Assembly (NCBI GenBank): GCA_017465465.1
Contig: JAFTWE010000001.1
Span: forward strand, 51,460 to 115,459
Length of the DNA: 64,000 nt
Direction of reading: 5' to 3'
Source of the DNA: Clostridia bacterium
GTDB taxonomy: Bacteria > Bacillota > Clostridia > Oscillospirales > Acutalibacteraceae
Shown here: piece after piece, positions 24,730 to 31,309 of the stretch
Position numbering within the stretch: the first letter of the stretch is position 1
How the letters are laid out: every line of letters starts with the position of its first letter
Program-made: the position numbers and the translations under genes
The notes under the pieces: model-generated
The model's input: only the letters and a program-made list of their open reading frames with translations
The model's database searches: none
Told to the model about the DNA's origin: nothing

Positions 24730-25881
24730 TTAAAGAACAGCTGATGTGAGCAAAACCAAAACCGCAAAAGCGCCTACAAACGGAAGAAGTATCGGAGCCA
24801 CGGGAAGTACAAGAAGTGAGCCCACAATACCTGCGCCGACCTTAATGAGCATTGTGCTTTCAGCCTCAGACACATTCTGCCAGCTGAAGTGAATATCACT
24901 GCCCTCGATATAGAATGAGTCTGTTCCCATAGCATCCTTTGTTTCGCTGAGTTCAAGTCCGCATTCTGCCAGACCGTCAGCCACAAGGGCGGTCATTTCT
25001 TCATCCTTAAAGGTAATTCTGCCTGTTAAACGAAGCTCGTCAGCAGGCTCCTCCTGCCTGAGGTGTCCGTTTTTAAAGCCTGTGCACCACCAATAATAAT
25101 CATATTCTCTTGTAAATTCACGGTTCCAGTTGCCCTGGATATCCTCGTGCCAGAGAGTCATTTCCATTTTGAGCCAATCCTCTTCTGCTGGGCAGTTGAA
25201 CATTGTCCAGGCATCAATACCGTCATCAGAATGAGGTTTGTTATAAATGCCGATTTCACCGCCGTAGAACACGAGACCGTACTGACCCTTCCACATTTGG
25301 AGCATCCAGTCCTTATCTTCATAAGTGAAGAAAACGCGGATATAGTCATATTCAAGAAGAATATAGGGTGAAACGAAGTCATAAATTTTGCCGAAGCCGA
25401 AATTATACTGCCAGGCCTCTTTGTCGTTGGTGTAATAATAATCGTCAACATAGCTGTACTGATAGCTGAGCACCTGTTTATCTTCAAGGAGATTTTTTAA
25501 CCATGAAGAGTTTTTGGTAACATTGATAGCAAAGTCGCCTGTCAGGGTTTCACCCTCAACCACAGCCTGAGCTCTGATAATTGCTCTGCCTACATTCACA
25601 CCTTTAACAACACCGTTGCTGTCAACCGTTGCAACATTTTCGTCAGAAGAAGTCCAGGTGATTTCGGGCTGAACATCAACATTGGTTACGGTAGCGGTCA
25701 TCTGAATTGTTTTTCTTTTAGCTACTGAAAGGTGGTCACTTTTCATAACGAGTGCGTGACCCTCACTAAGAGAGCCGTCAGCCTGCTCAGAAGCAAACGC
25801 ATTCAACGGTGAAACAGATATCACCGTAATCAATACAAGTAAAATTGCAAGAACACGGGGTACAAATCTTTTGATTTTCAT
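24730..25881 (-). CDS. Secreted Ig-like (Big_2) plus DUF4474 surface protein
   Basis: A 383-residue exported protein. Signal peptide at about 1-30 (cleavage near AFA). A bacterial Ig-like Big_2 domain (about 46-125) contains ITWTSSDENVATVDSNGVVKGVNVGRA split over its usual strands. The rest matches the aromatic DUF4474 type (YDYIRVFFTYEDKDWMLQMWKGQYG region, about 185-215). A long hydrophobic C-terminus (about 350-383) anchors it in the membrane. Function of DUF4474 is unknown; adhesion or envelope association is inferred from the Ig domain. Own promoter and terminator. Confidence 0.8.
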   Translation of the reverse strand: MKIKRFVPRVLAILLVLITVISVSPLNAFASEQADGSLSEGHALVMKSDHLSVAKRKTIQMTATVTNVDVQPEITWTSSDENVATVDSNGVVKGVNVGRAIIRAQAVVEGETLTGDFAINVTKNSSWLKNLLEDKQVLSYQYSYVDDYYYTNDKEAWQYNFGFGKIYDFVSPYILLEYDYIRVFFTYEDKDWMLQMWKGQYGLVFYGGEIGIYNKPHSDDGIDAWTMFNCPAEEDWLKMEMTLWHEDIQGNWNREFTREYDYYWWCTGFKNGHLRQEEPADELRLTGRITFKDEEMTALVADGLAECGLELSETKDAMGTDSFYIEGSDIHFSWQNVSEAESTMLIKVGAGIVGSLLVLPVAPILLPFVGAFAVLVLLTSAVL

Positions 25882-25908
25882 AAGTTCCTCCTAAAAAATT
25901 ATGGGAAT

Positions 25909-25937
25909 ATTTTATCATAACAGGAAATTTCTGTCAA
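25909..25937 (-). promoter_or_regulatory. Promoter of the Ig/DUF4474 gene
   Basis: Minus strand -35 TTGACA (25937-25932), 17-bp spacer, -10 TAAAAT (25914-25909); AGGAGG 6-7 nt before ATG 25881. Confidence 0.85.
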
Positions 25938-26010
25938 TCGAAAGCCGCCGACAGTTTCTGACTTAGTGTTGCTTTTAGTTTAAATTGCTTCCACGATTTT
26001 TTCTTAACAC

Positions 26011-26039
26011 TTGACTAAAAAAGAATCATAAAGTAAAAT
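26011..26039 (+). promoter_or_regulatory. Promoter of the GPH transporter gene
   Basis: -35 TTGACT (26011-26016), 17-bp spacer, -10 TAAAAT (26034-26039), 30 bp before the ATG at 26069. Confidence 0.82.
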
Positions 26040-26068
26040 TAAATTATAAAGTGAAAAGGAGGCAGGCT

Positions 26069-27538
26069 ATGGCTACTCAAGAAAAAGCTAACCGAACGAT
26101 TGCCCGCGGGCGACGGTATGTCGGCAGAGCAGAAACCATTGCTTACATAGCGCAGGACTTTGCGGACAGCTTTTCCATCGGCAAATATCAGAACAGATTT
26201 ATCTGGGACGTTGTTGGCATTGACTTTAAAATAAATGCGGCCGTCACTCTGTTTACCGGCGCGTGGGATGTTATCAACGACACCTTCATCAGCGCCATTG
26301 TTGACAGAACGAGAACCCGTTGGGGCAAATTCAGACCTTATCTTATATGGATGAAAATGCCTCTTACCCTATTCGGTATGCTGTTTTGGTTCACTCCCAT
26401 ATTCTTTCCAAATACGGCACCGACTTATCTTCCGAAGCTTATTTATTATTTTGCATTCAACATAATAAATGAAACCGCCAACACCTTTATGTCCATTTCA
26501 AAAACAGGTCTGCTTTCCACCATAACGCCAAATCCCGAAGAGAGGGTGCGGCTTATTTCTCAGGCGAATCTGTTTTCAAGGTTTCTTGGCGAGCAGCTGC
26601 CGGAATGGATAATGGGCATACTAATTGACCTTATCAATTCTAAAGCGGTCAAGTGGAAGCTGCAAAATCTTTTTATCGGTATGGGTGCGGCAACAGCCAT
26701 TCTTTCATCCTTAATGACCTTCTGGTTCTATATGGTTTCAAAAGAGCGTGTTATGCAGTCGGTAGAAAAGCCAAGCATTATGCAAGGATTTAAGGCCATA
26801 CTTAACAACAAGCCTCTTCTGATTATTACCCTTTCAGATTTCTTTGCGGGCTTCAGCATAGGTCAGAGCCGTTCAGACTATTACATTGATGTTTTGGGCA
26901 GTGCCTCGTTGCAGACTATCGTAGGCATCCCCGCCTACCCTATTCTTAACCTGAGCTATCTTTGGGTTGCCCCGTTGAGAAGAAAATTCACCTCAAAAAC
27001 ACTTTGGGTTGTTGAAGATTTATGGACCGACATCTGCTGGCTGGTTGTGTTCGGCGTCGGCTCTATCAACAAAAACTTTATGAGCCGCAAATTTATGATT
27101 CCTACAATGATGATTGAGGAATTTGTTGAAATGTTTGTTTACGGTGTACGCCACACCATTCCAGAAGAGCTTCGCAACGAAGCAATGGACTATTGTGAAT
27201 GGAAAAACGGCTACCGAGTTGAAGCTATGACAGGCGTTGCCAAAAGCCTTGTTACAAAAATTCAGGGCATTATTATGAGCTCGGTTACAAACCTTGTGCT
27301 TTCCAAAATCGGATATGTTCAGGGTAAAAAAATCGGCACCCAGAGCGACAGAGCAAAATGGTGGCTCTTTGCATTGGGAACAGGAATTCCGATTATTACA
27401 AGCAGTTTGGGAATTATTCCAAAGCTGTTTTATCCAATCAACAACCAGGTTCGCGACAGAATGTATGCTGACCTTGCCGAAAGACGCAAGGCTATTGCAG
27501 AGCAGATGGACGCAGAAGAGGTTGAAGTTCAAGTTTAA
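26069..27538 (+). CDS. GPH-family (MelB/LacS-like) sugar:cation symporter
   Basis: A 489-residue polytopic transporter with about twelve membrane segments. The first loop has WDVINDTFISAIVDRTRTRWGKFRPYL, with segments up to 20 residues matching the hallmark of glycoside-pentoside-hexuronide:cation symporters (an Asp pair and the RxRxGxxRP element). ATG 26069 has an ideal AAAGGAGG site 6 nt upstream; the earlier in-frame start at 26051 would precede that site and is rejected. It is close to the GH42 operon, so it may import a galactoside or another oligosaccharide. The C-terminus is long and charged but has no EIIA domain. Ends at a strong terminator. Confidence 0.88.
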   Translation: MATQEKANRTIARGRRYVGRAETIAYIAQDFADSFSIGKYQNRFIWDVVGIDFKINAAVTLFTGAWDVINDTFISAIVDRTRTRWGKFRPYLIWMKMPLTLFGMLFWFTPIFFPNTAPTYLPKLIYYFAFNIINETANTFMSISKTGLLSTITPNPEERVRLISQANLFSRFLGEQLPEWIMGILIDLINSKAVKWKLQNLFIGMGAATAILSSLMTFWFYMVSKERVMQSVEKPSIMQGFKAILNNKPLLIITLSDFFAGFSIGQSRSDYYIDVLGSASLQTIVGIPAYPILNLSYLWVAPLRRKFTSKTLWVVEDLWTDICWLVVFGVGSINKNFMSRKFMIPTMMIEEFVEMFVYGVRHTIPEELRNEAMDYCEWKNGYRVEAMTGVAKSLVTKIQGIIMSSVTNLVLSKIGYVQGKKIGTQSDRAKWWLFALGTGIPIITSSLGIIPKLFYPINNQVRDRMYADLAERRKAIAEQMDAEEVEVQV

Positions 27539-27543
27539 TAATT

Positions 27544-27583
27544 TACCGCAGAAGATACAAGCGTATCGACTGCGGTATTTTTA
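27544..27583 (+). terminator. Intrinsic terminator of the transporter gene
   Basis: Two-part stem TACCGCAG..CTGCGGTA enclosing GATAC/GTATC (27544-27577), followed by TTTTTATT. Confidence 0.9.
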
Positions 27584-27631
27584 TTGGCAAAATATCAAGT
27601 TAAAAGAATCCTATTAGACCGTGTAAAATTC

Positions 27632-27665
27632 AAAAAAATCTCAAGTCCCTGAAGACTTGAGATTT
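27632..27665 (-). terminator. Intrinsic terminator of the lipoprotein gene
   Basis: Perfect 11-bp stem AATCTCAAGTC / GACTTGAGATT (27638-27648, 27655-27665) with U-run on the minus strand. On its right edge sits TTGGTGCGAG, matching the 3' end of tRNA-Leu plus CCA. The identical hairpin recurs at 28848-28875. Confidence 0.85.
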
Positions 27666-27732
27666 TGGTGCGAGTGTTCATAGTGGATTATTAAAAATTA
27701 TTTGTTTGATTATATTTATAGTTAGTGCATTT

Positions 27733-28260
27733 TTAGCGAATTTTATAAGAAAAAACCTTTGTTCCTTTAGTGGTTGGAACTGCCATTTTAATAACAAGAG
27801 GATTATTTTCTTGCTCCTCAACTTCTGTGGGAACAGCAATCGCAACTTCAACAGTTACTGCATCACTTAGAGGCTCTAAATCGCTCAAAACAGAGTCAGT
27901 TGAACATAAATCAAGATTACCTAACATATCATCATATGAAAATAAATATCCGTCATTATAATCTACGCAAGGAATTGCCGAGTACATTAATGAATCCTTA
28001 TTTCCATCTATGGTTTTGATATAACCTAATTTAGTTTTTCCTATATTTTTTATTGAAAAAGTGAGAATTACAAAAATTTTGCCATCTCCCATTCCAATGG
28101 AATTATAGGTTTCAGCAAATTCACAAGATTGTAATGTCAATTGTGCACAATCAGTAGAAACCATGTCACCAACTGAATATTCATTTTTCGAGCCACTATC
28201 ACAAGCAACAAATGACAAGCTCATTATTGCAACCAAGAGTAATGCGATAATTTTTTTCAT
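27733..28260 (-). CDS. Putative lipoprotein (DUF4352-like Ig-fold)
   Basis: A 175-residue lipoprotein: short signal peptide with lipobox FVAC (cysteine at residue 20), then a beta-rich domain resembling DUF4352/telomeric-repeat-like Ig folds (VGDMVSTDCAQLTLQSCEF, then IFVILTFSIKNIGKTKLGY). ATG 28260 has AAGGAAG 6 nt upstream; the longer frame to 28374 runs through a terminator and is rejected. Function unknown, probably ligand or envelope binding. It lies directly downstream of the candidate structured RNA, which could be its leader. Confidence 0.75.
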   Translation of the reverse strand: MKKIIALLLVAIMSLSFVACDSGSKNEYSVGDMVSTDCAQLTLQSCEFAETYNSIGMGDGKIFVILTFSIKNIGKTKLGYIKTIDGNKDSLMYSAIPCVDYNDGYLFSYDDMLGNLDLCSTDSVLSDLEPLSDAVTVEVAIAVPTEVEEQENNPLVIKMAVPTTKGTKVFSYKIR

Positions 28261-28282
28261 GATTATCTTCCTTTTTTTATTA

Positions 28283-28340
28283 TTGCGGAACAATTTATTA
28301 ACACCGCACCAAGTGATATAACACCTTTTTATCTCCGCAA
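28283..28340 (-). other. Inverted repeat in the lipoprotein leader
   Basis: On the minus strand, TTGCGGA (28340-28334) can pair with TCCGCAA (28289-28283), a 7-bp stem enclosing about 44 nt, ending 10-15 nt before the ribosome site of the lipoprotein gene. It could gate translation if the upstream RNA reads through. Confidence 0.4.
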
Positions 28341-28374
28341 AATAAAAAAGTGCGCCAACCGAAGTTGAACGCAC
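28341..28374 (-). terminator. Intrinsic terminator of the candidate RNA
   Basis: Minus strand hairpin GTGCG..CGCAC with inner CAAC/GTTG around a CGAA-type loop (28350-28374), followed by TTTTTTATT (28349-28341). Confidence 0.85.
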
Positions 28375-28560
28375 CGAAAACGCAAACTCCGATTGTCGCT
28401 ACACAAACTAAATCAGAATTAGGGTATATTTATCCATCATACATATTTAGTGGAGTTTGCGGTTTTACCAACTCTCAAAATATGTATGACCAAATAAAGG
28501 TATAATTATCCCTAAAAAAGAAAATGATACCTCTAATTCTAATTATTCAGTTTGTGTAGC
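28345..28560 (-). ncRNA. Candidate structured non-coding RNA or regulatory leader
   Basis: On the minus strand transcription should begin at about 28560. The first 12 nt, GCTACACAAACT (28560-28549), pair perfectly with AGTTTGTGTAGC (28409-28398). Inside this closing stem, AGAATTAG/CTAATTCT and GGTAT/ATACC extend an imperfect rod, and CATACATATTT (28488-28478) pairs with AAATATGTATG (28448-28438) to form an inner stem. The sequence CGCAAACTCC within the inner loop (28461-28452) is also perfectly complementary to GGAGTTTGCG (28390-28381) just outside the closing stem, giving a pseudoknot or a switch. A strong terminator ends it. Alternatives are a MITE with imperfect terminal repeats, a 6S-like RNA, or an attenuator for the lipoprotein gene. 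No known family recognised. Confidence 0.55.
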
Positions 28561-28566
28561 ATAATC

Positions 28567-28595
28567 AGTATATACTCTTTTTCGTAAAAAATCAA
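28567..28595 (-). promoter_or_regulatory. Promoter of the candidate RNA
   Basis: Minus strand -35 TTGATT (28595-28590), 17-bp spacer, -10 TATACT (28572-28567). The predicted start, about 7 nt further, falls exactly on the first base of the closing stem. A 15-bp palindrome GTTATTTTAAATAAC (28599-28613) abuts the -35. Confidence 0.7.
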
Positions 28596-28614
28596 TAAGT
28601 TATTTTAAATAACA

Positions 28615-28740
28615 AAAAGCGGACTGCCAATGGCAGCCCCTACGATATTGCAGGTTGACGTAGGCATGTTTTGTAAGGGTCGACGACCTCGGCGACCCGT
28701 TTGCGGCCAATTCGTGAATTGACCCTACTATTTTGCGGCT
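28615..28740. repeat. Dispersed intergenic repeat cluster
   Basis: GC-rich patch with several palindromes: ACTGCCAATGGCAG, GGGTCGACGACCTCGGCGACCC-like and GCCAATTCGTGAATTG. The GCCCCTACGAT signature is shared with 8713-8723. Composition differs from the AT-rich flanks. No gene is seen; together with the candidate RNA and the tRNA relics it fills the 28261-29077 gap. Confidence 0.55.
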
Positions 28741-28757
28741 GTGTTTGAAAAAAAGAA

Positions 28758-28792
28758 AAATCCCTTGATAGCTAAAGGCTTCAAGAGATTTT
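28758..28792 (-). terminator. Terminator-like hairpin in the repeat patch
   Basis: AAATCCCTTGA / TCAAGAGATTT (one mismatch-tolerant pair) enclosing AGC..GGCT, followed on the minus strand by TTTTTCTTTTTTT. There is no gene upstream on that strand other than the tRNA-derived repeat, so it may be a relic. Confidence 0.5.
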
Positions 28793-28847
28793 GAAACAAC
28801 GTGTAACATGACTGTTCTTCGCCAAACCTGAATTTGAGCAAAAGAAA

Positions 28848-29034
28848 AATCTCAAGTCCCTGAAGACTTGAGATTCTTGGTGCGAGAGACGGGACACGGC
28901 TTTGCTACGCAAATCCTGCGTCTTCGGCGACCGTCGCTAAGCAACAGTACCCGCCTCAGACTTCGTCGCTAAAAACAGTTCACCGAACTGTTTTCTTAAC
29001 GCTCCTCACCCCCTTGGGGTTCAAGTCCCGTCAA
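28848..29034. repeat. tRNA-Leu-derived repeat with terminator copy
   Basis: TTGGTGCGAGAGACGGGAC at 28877-28895 is identical to 29077-29095, the 3' end of tRNA-Leu plus CCA, exactly 200 bp away. Left of it stands the same hairpin as at 27638-27665. At the other end GGGTTCAAGTCCCGTC (29017-29032, plus strand) is a reversed copy of the tRNA T-arm (29088-29103). The inside is a GC-rich stretch with a AAACAGTTC/GAACTGTTT hairpin (28973-28993). It looks like an insertion or recombination product at the tRNA 3' end rather than a functional tRNA, as no anticodon arm is present. Confidence 0.6.
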
Positions 29035-29040
29035 GACAAA

Positions 29041-29073
29041 AAAAAATAACCGAATGTCAAAAGACATTCGGTT
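29041..29073 (-). terminator. Intrinsic terminator of tRNA-Leu
   Basis: Perfect 11-bp stem AACCGAATGTC / GACATTCGGTT (29048-29058, 29063-29073), loop of four A/U, then ATTTTTTTTT on the minus strand, 4 nt after the CCA end. Confidence 0.93.
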
Positions 29074-29077
29074 AATT

Positions 29078-29161
29078 TGGTGCGAGAGACGGGACTTGAA
29101 CCCGTACGGGATTACCACACGCCCCTCAAACGTGCGCGTCTGCCGATTCCGCCACTCTCGC
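29078..29161 (-). tRNA. tRNA-Leu (anticodon GAG)
   Basis: On the minus strand: acceptor GCGAGAG (29161-29155) pairs with CTCTCGC (29088-29082), discriminator A, and encoded CCA (29080-29078). The D-arm has the GGCGGAATCGGCAGACGC class II pattern, the anticodon loop is TTGAGGG giving anticodon GAG (codons CUC/CUU), there is a long variable arm, and the T-arm is ACGGG-TTCAAGT-CCCGT. Stand-alone gene with a consensus promoter and its own terminator. Confidence 0.95.
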
Positions 29162-29193
29162 GTATCTTTGTTATCTCGCTGACAACATTAGAG

Positions 29194-29222
29194 ATTATAG
29201 CAGATGAGTTATCGTTTGTCAA
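29194..29222 (-). promoter_or_regulatory. Promoter of tRNA-Leu
   Basis: Minus strand -35 TTGACA (29222-29217), 17-bp spacer, -10 TATAAT (29199-29194): full consensus, as expected for a stable RNA. Confidence 0.93.
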
Positions 29223-29254
29223 CACTTTTTTAAAAGTTTTTTTAATTTTTTTGA

Positions 29255-29292
29255 AAAAATTTTTGCTCCCCGAAAAATTACTTTCAGGGAGC
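29255..29292 (-). terminator. Intrinsic terminator of the pot operon
   Basis: Stem GCTCCC(T)GAAA / TTT(T)CGGGGAGC (29265-29292), followed on the minus strand by AAAAATTTTTTC, just after the potD stop. Confidence 0.82.
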
Positions 29293-29297
29293 AGCTT

Positions 29298-30491
29298 TTA
29301 ATCGTAATAAGAAGCTCTGATTCGCTGGCGGACTTTTACAAAAATCACCAAAGCAATGGAAATAACGCAGAATGAAATCAGGCCTATGTAAATACCTGTG
29401 TTTTCATTGCCGTCGATTTTAAGGTTATCCCAAAGAGAGGTCATCATAAGCTGTGTCTGTGAGTCAAGGTGGTGGAAATAGTTAGTCACAGGCATATCCT
29501 CTTTTGAGGGGTACAGAATCTCATTACCCTTGAAAGAATAATCATCGTTATTGATAACCGTTTTATTGGGAGTTGCGTAGCAGATATACTCTGCGTTTGC
29601 AAGGGCAACATCCTCACGAAGCAGGAAGTTTATATAAAGCTCTGCTGCTTCTTTGTTCTGTGAGCTTGTGGGGATGCAGATTGAATCCACAAAAATGTTT
29701 GTGCCCTCTTTCGGATAATAAAATGCAAGGTCAGAGTTGTTATCATACATAGAAAGGAAGTCCCCTGCATAATATGCGCAGATTGCCGCCTCTCCGCTTT
29801 CCATTTTATTATAGACCTCATCCATTACATAAGACTGAACAAGGGGCTTCTGAGCCTTTAAAAGCTCATATGCCTTATCCCAATCAGCTCCGTTGGTGGA
29901 ATTGATATCAAGACCCGCATACCACTGAGCGGTGGCAAAAGCATCACGGGGGTTATTAAAATTCATAATTTGCCCCGAATACTTTTCATCCCACATTAAA
30001 GACCAGCTGTCAGGCTCACCCTCAACTACGGTGGTGTTATAAATAACGCCTACCATACCCACATTATAAGGAACTGAATATTCGTTATTAGGGTCGAAAT
30101 ACAAATTTTTGTATTCGTCCATTATGTTTGAATAATTGGGAATATTGCTGAAATCAATCTTTTGCACAAGCTCCTCAGCAATCAGGCGCTCAATCATATA
30201 ATCAGAGGGAATTACTATATCATAATCCGCACCGCCTGATTTGAGCTTGTTATACATATTTTCATTAGAGTCAAAGGTTGTGTAGTTAACCTTGATGCCC
30301 GTTTCTTCTTCAAAAAGGGCGTTAACATCGAGGGTGTCATCAGCGCCGTCTGAAATATATTCACCCCAGTTATACACATTGATTTCTGTGCCTTTGAGGT
30401 GGGAATAATCTTTATTTTCTGCGGCAAAGGCAGGAACAACGCTCAAAGCGCAAACTAAAAGGCAGGCAATAATGCACATCACTTTTTTCAT
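29298..30491 (-). CDS. potD: Spermidine/putrescine ABC transporter substrate-binding protein, C-terminally anchored
   Basis: A 397-residue polyamine-binding protein of the PotD family: signal peptide (about 1-23), then EINVYNWGEYI (about 36-46), the usual start of the first lobe, plus YDIVIPSDYMIERL and VPYNVGMVGVIYN. Unusually it has no lipobox but carries a C-terminal membrane helix (about residues 364-384) followed by a basic cytoplasmic tail. It is therefore anchored at its C-terminus, unlike the lipid anchor normal in Gram-positives. Start overlaps the potC stop by 4 nt. Last gene of potABCD. Confidence 0.93.
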   Translation of the reverse strand: MKKVMCIIACLLVCALSVVPAFAAENKDYSHLKGTEINVYNWGEYISDGADDTLDVNALFEEETGIKVNYTTFDSNENMYNKLKSGGADYDIVIPSDYMIERLIAEELVQKIDFSNIPNYSNIMDEYKNLYFDPNNEYSVPYNVGMVGVIYNTTVVEGEPDSWSLMWDEKYSGQIMNFNNPRDAFATAQWYAGLDINSTNGADWDKAYELLKAQKPLVQSYVMDEVYNKMESGEAAICAYYAGDFLSMYDNNSDLAFYYPKEGTNIFVDSICIPTSSQNKEAAELYINFLLREDVALANAEYICYATPNKTVINNDDYSFKGNEILYPSKEDMPVTNYFHHLDSQTQLMMTSLWDNLKIDGNENTGIYIGLISFCVISIALVIFVKVRQRIRASYYD

Positions 30492-31309
30492 TTCACTGCC
30501 CCCTTTTCCTTTGACTGCTCGCCCTTAAGGCTGTTCATATTAACCAAAACGAGCAAAATCAAAATCACAACAAAAATAATTGTTGAAAGAGCATACATAT
30601 CGGGAGTTACTCGCTTCTTAGTCATTGAATAAATCCTGATAGGCAAGGTCTGAAACTTTGGTCCGCTTACAAAATAGCTGATGATAAAGTCATCAAGAGA
30701 TAAAGTAAAAGCCATTATAAAGCCAGACATAATTCCCGGCTTAATTGCAGGCAAAACTACCTTGCGGATAGCTTTACCCGGTGCACAGCCCAAATCCTGC
30801 GCGGCTTCGGCAAGGTTGGGGTTAATCTGCTCCAGCTTCGGCATTATGTTGAGAATAACATAAGGAAGGCTGAAGGTTACATGGGCAATAAACAATGTCC
30901 AGAAACCGAGCACACCGTTGATTCTGAGAAATGAGCCGATAAAAACGAACAGGAGCATCATTGAAACACCTGTTACGATTTCGGGATTCATCATAGGGAT
31001 ATTGGTAATAGTCATAATACCTGAACGGCGCCAGGATTTTTTCATTTTGTCAATACCCAAAGCCGCCAGAGTACCGATAACCGTGGAAGTTACGGCTGAG
31101 GTTATTGCAAGAATGAGTGTGTTATAAAAGGCTTTGATTGTTTCTTCATCTTTAAAAAGCTCCTGATACCATCTGAAAGAAAAGCCTTCAAAAACGCCCG
31201 TTGAGTTGGATGAATTAAAGGAATACACCGCAACAATGAGCATTGGCACATACAAAAATGCAAAAACGAGAAGAACATATATCGTTGACGGAAGCTTGGC
31301 TTTTTTCAT
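30488..31309 (-). CDS. potC: Spermidine/putrescine ABC transporter permease PotC
   Basis: A 273-residue inner-membrane permease with six helices. The EAA loop that docks the ATPase reads EAAQDLGCAPGKAIRKVVLPAIKPG (segments, about residues 166-190). GGAGG lies 9 nt before ATG 31309. Overlaps potB by 4 nt and potD by 4 nt, so the four genes are translationally coupled. Confidence 0.94.
   Translation of the reverse strand: MKKAKLPSTIYVLLVFAFLYVPMLIVAVYSFNSSNSTGVFEGFSFRWYQELFKDEETIKAFYNTLILAITSAVTSTVIGTLAALGIDKMKKSWRRSGIMTITNIPMMNPEIVTGVSMMLLFVFIGSFLRINGVLGFWTLFIAHVTFSLPYVILNIMPKLEQINPNLAEAAQDLGCAPGKAIRKVVLPAIKPGIMSGFIMAFTLSLDDFIISYFVSGPKFQTLPIRIYSMTKKRVTPDMYALSTIIFVVILILLVLVNMNSLKGEQSKEKGAVK

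Noticed and set aside
28398..28560. Simple MITE as the full explanation of the long inverted repeat
   Set aside because: Not excluded, but no target-site duplication is seen, and a 10-bp perfect pairing crosses its border together with a fitting promoter and terminator.
28600..28809. 69-residue minus ORF in the repeat patch
   Set aside because: Overlaps palindromic repeats and terminator-like hairpins, with no ribosome site or recognisable protein features.
29017..29040. A plus-strand tRNA suggested by GGGTTCAAGTCCCGTC
   Set aside because: Only a T-arm-like segment exists; no matching acceptor or anticodon arm could be built upstream.
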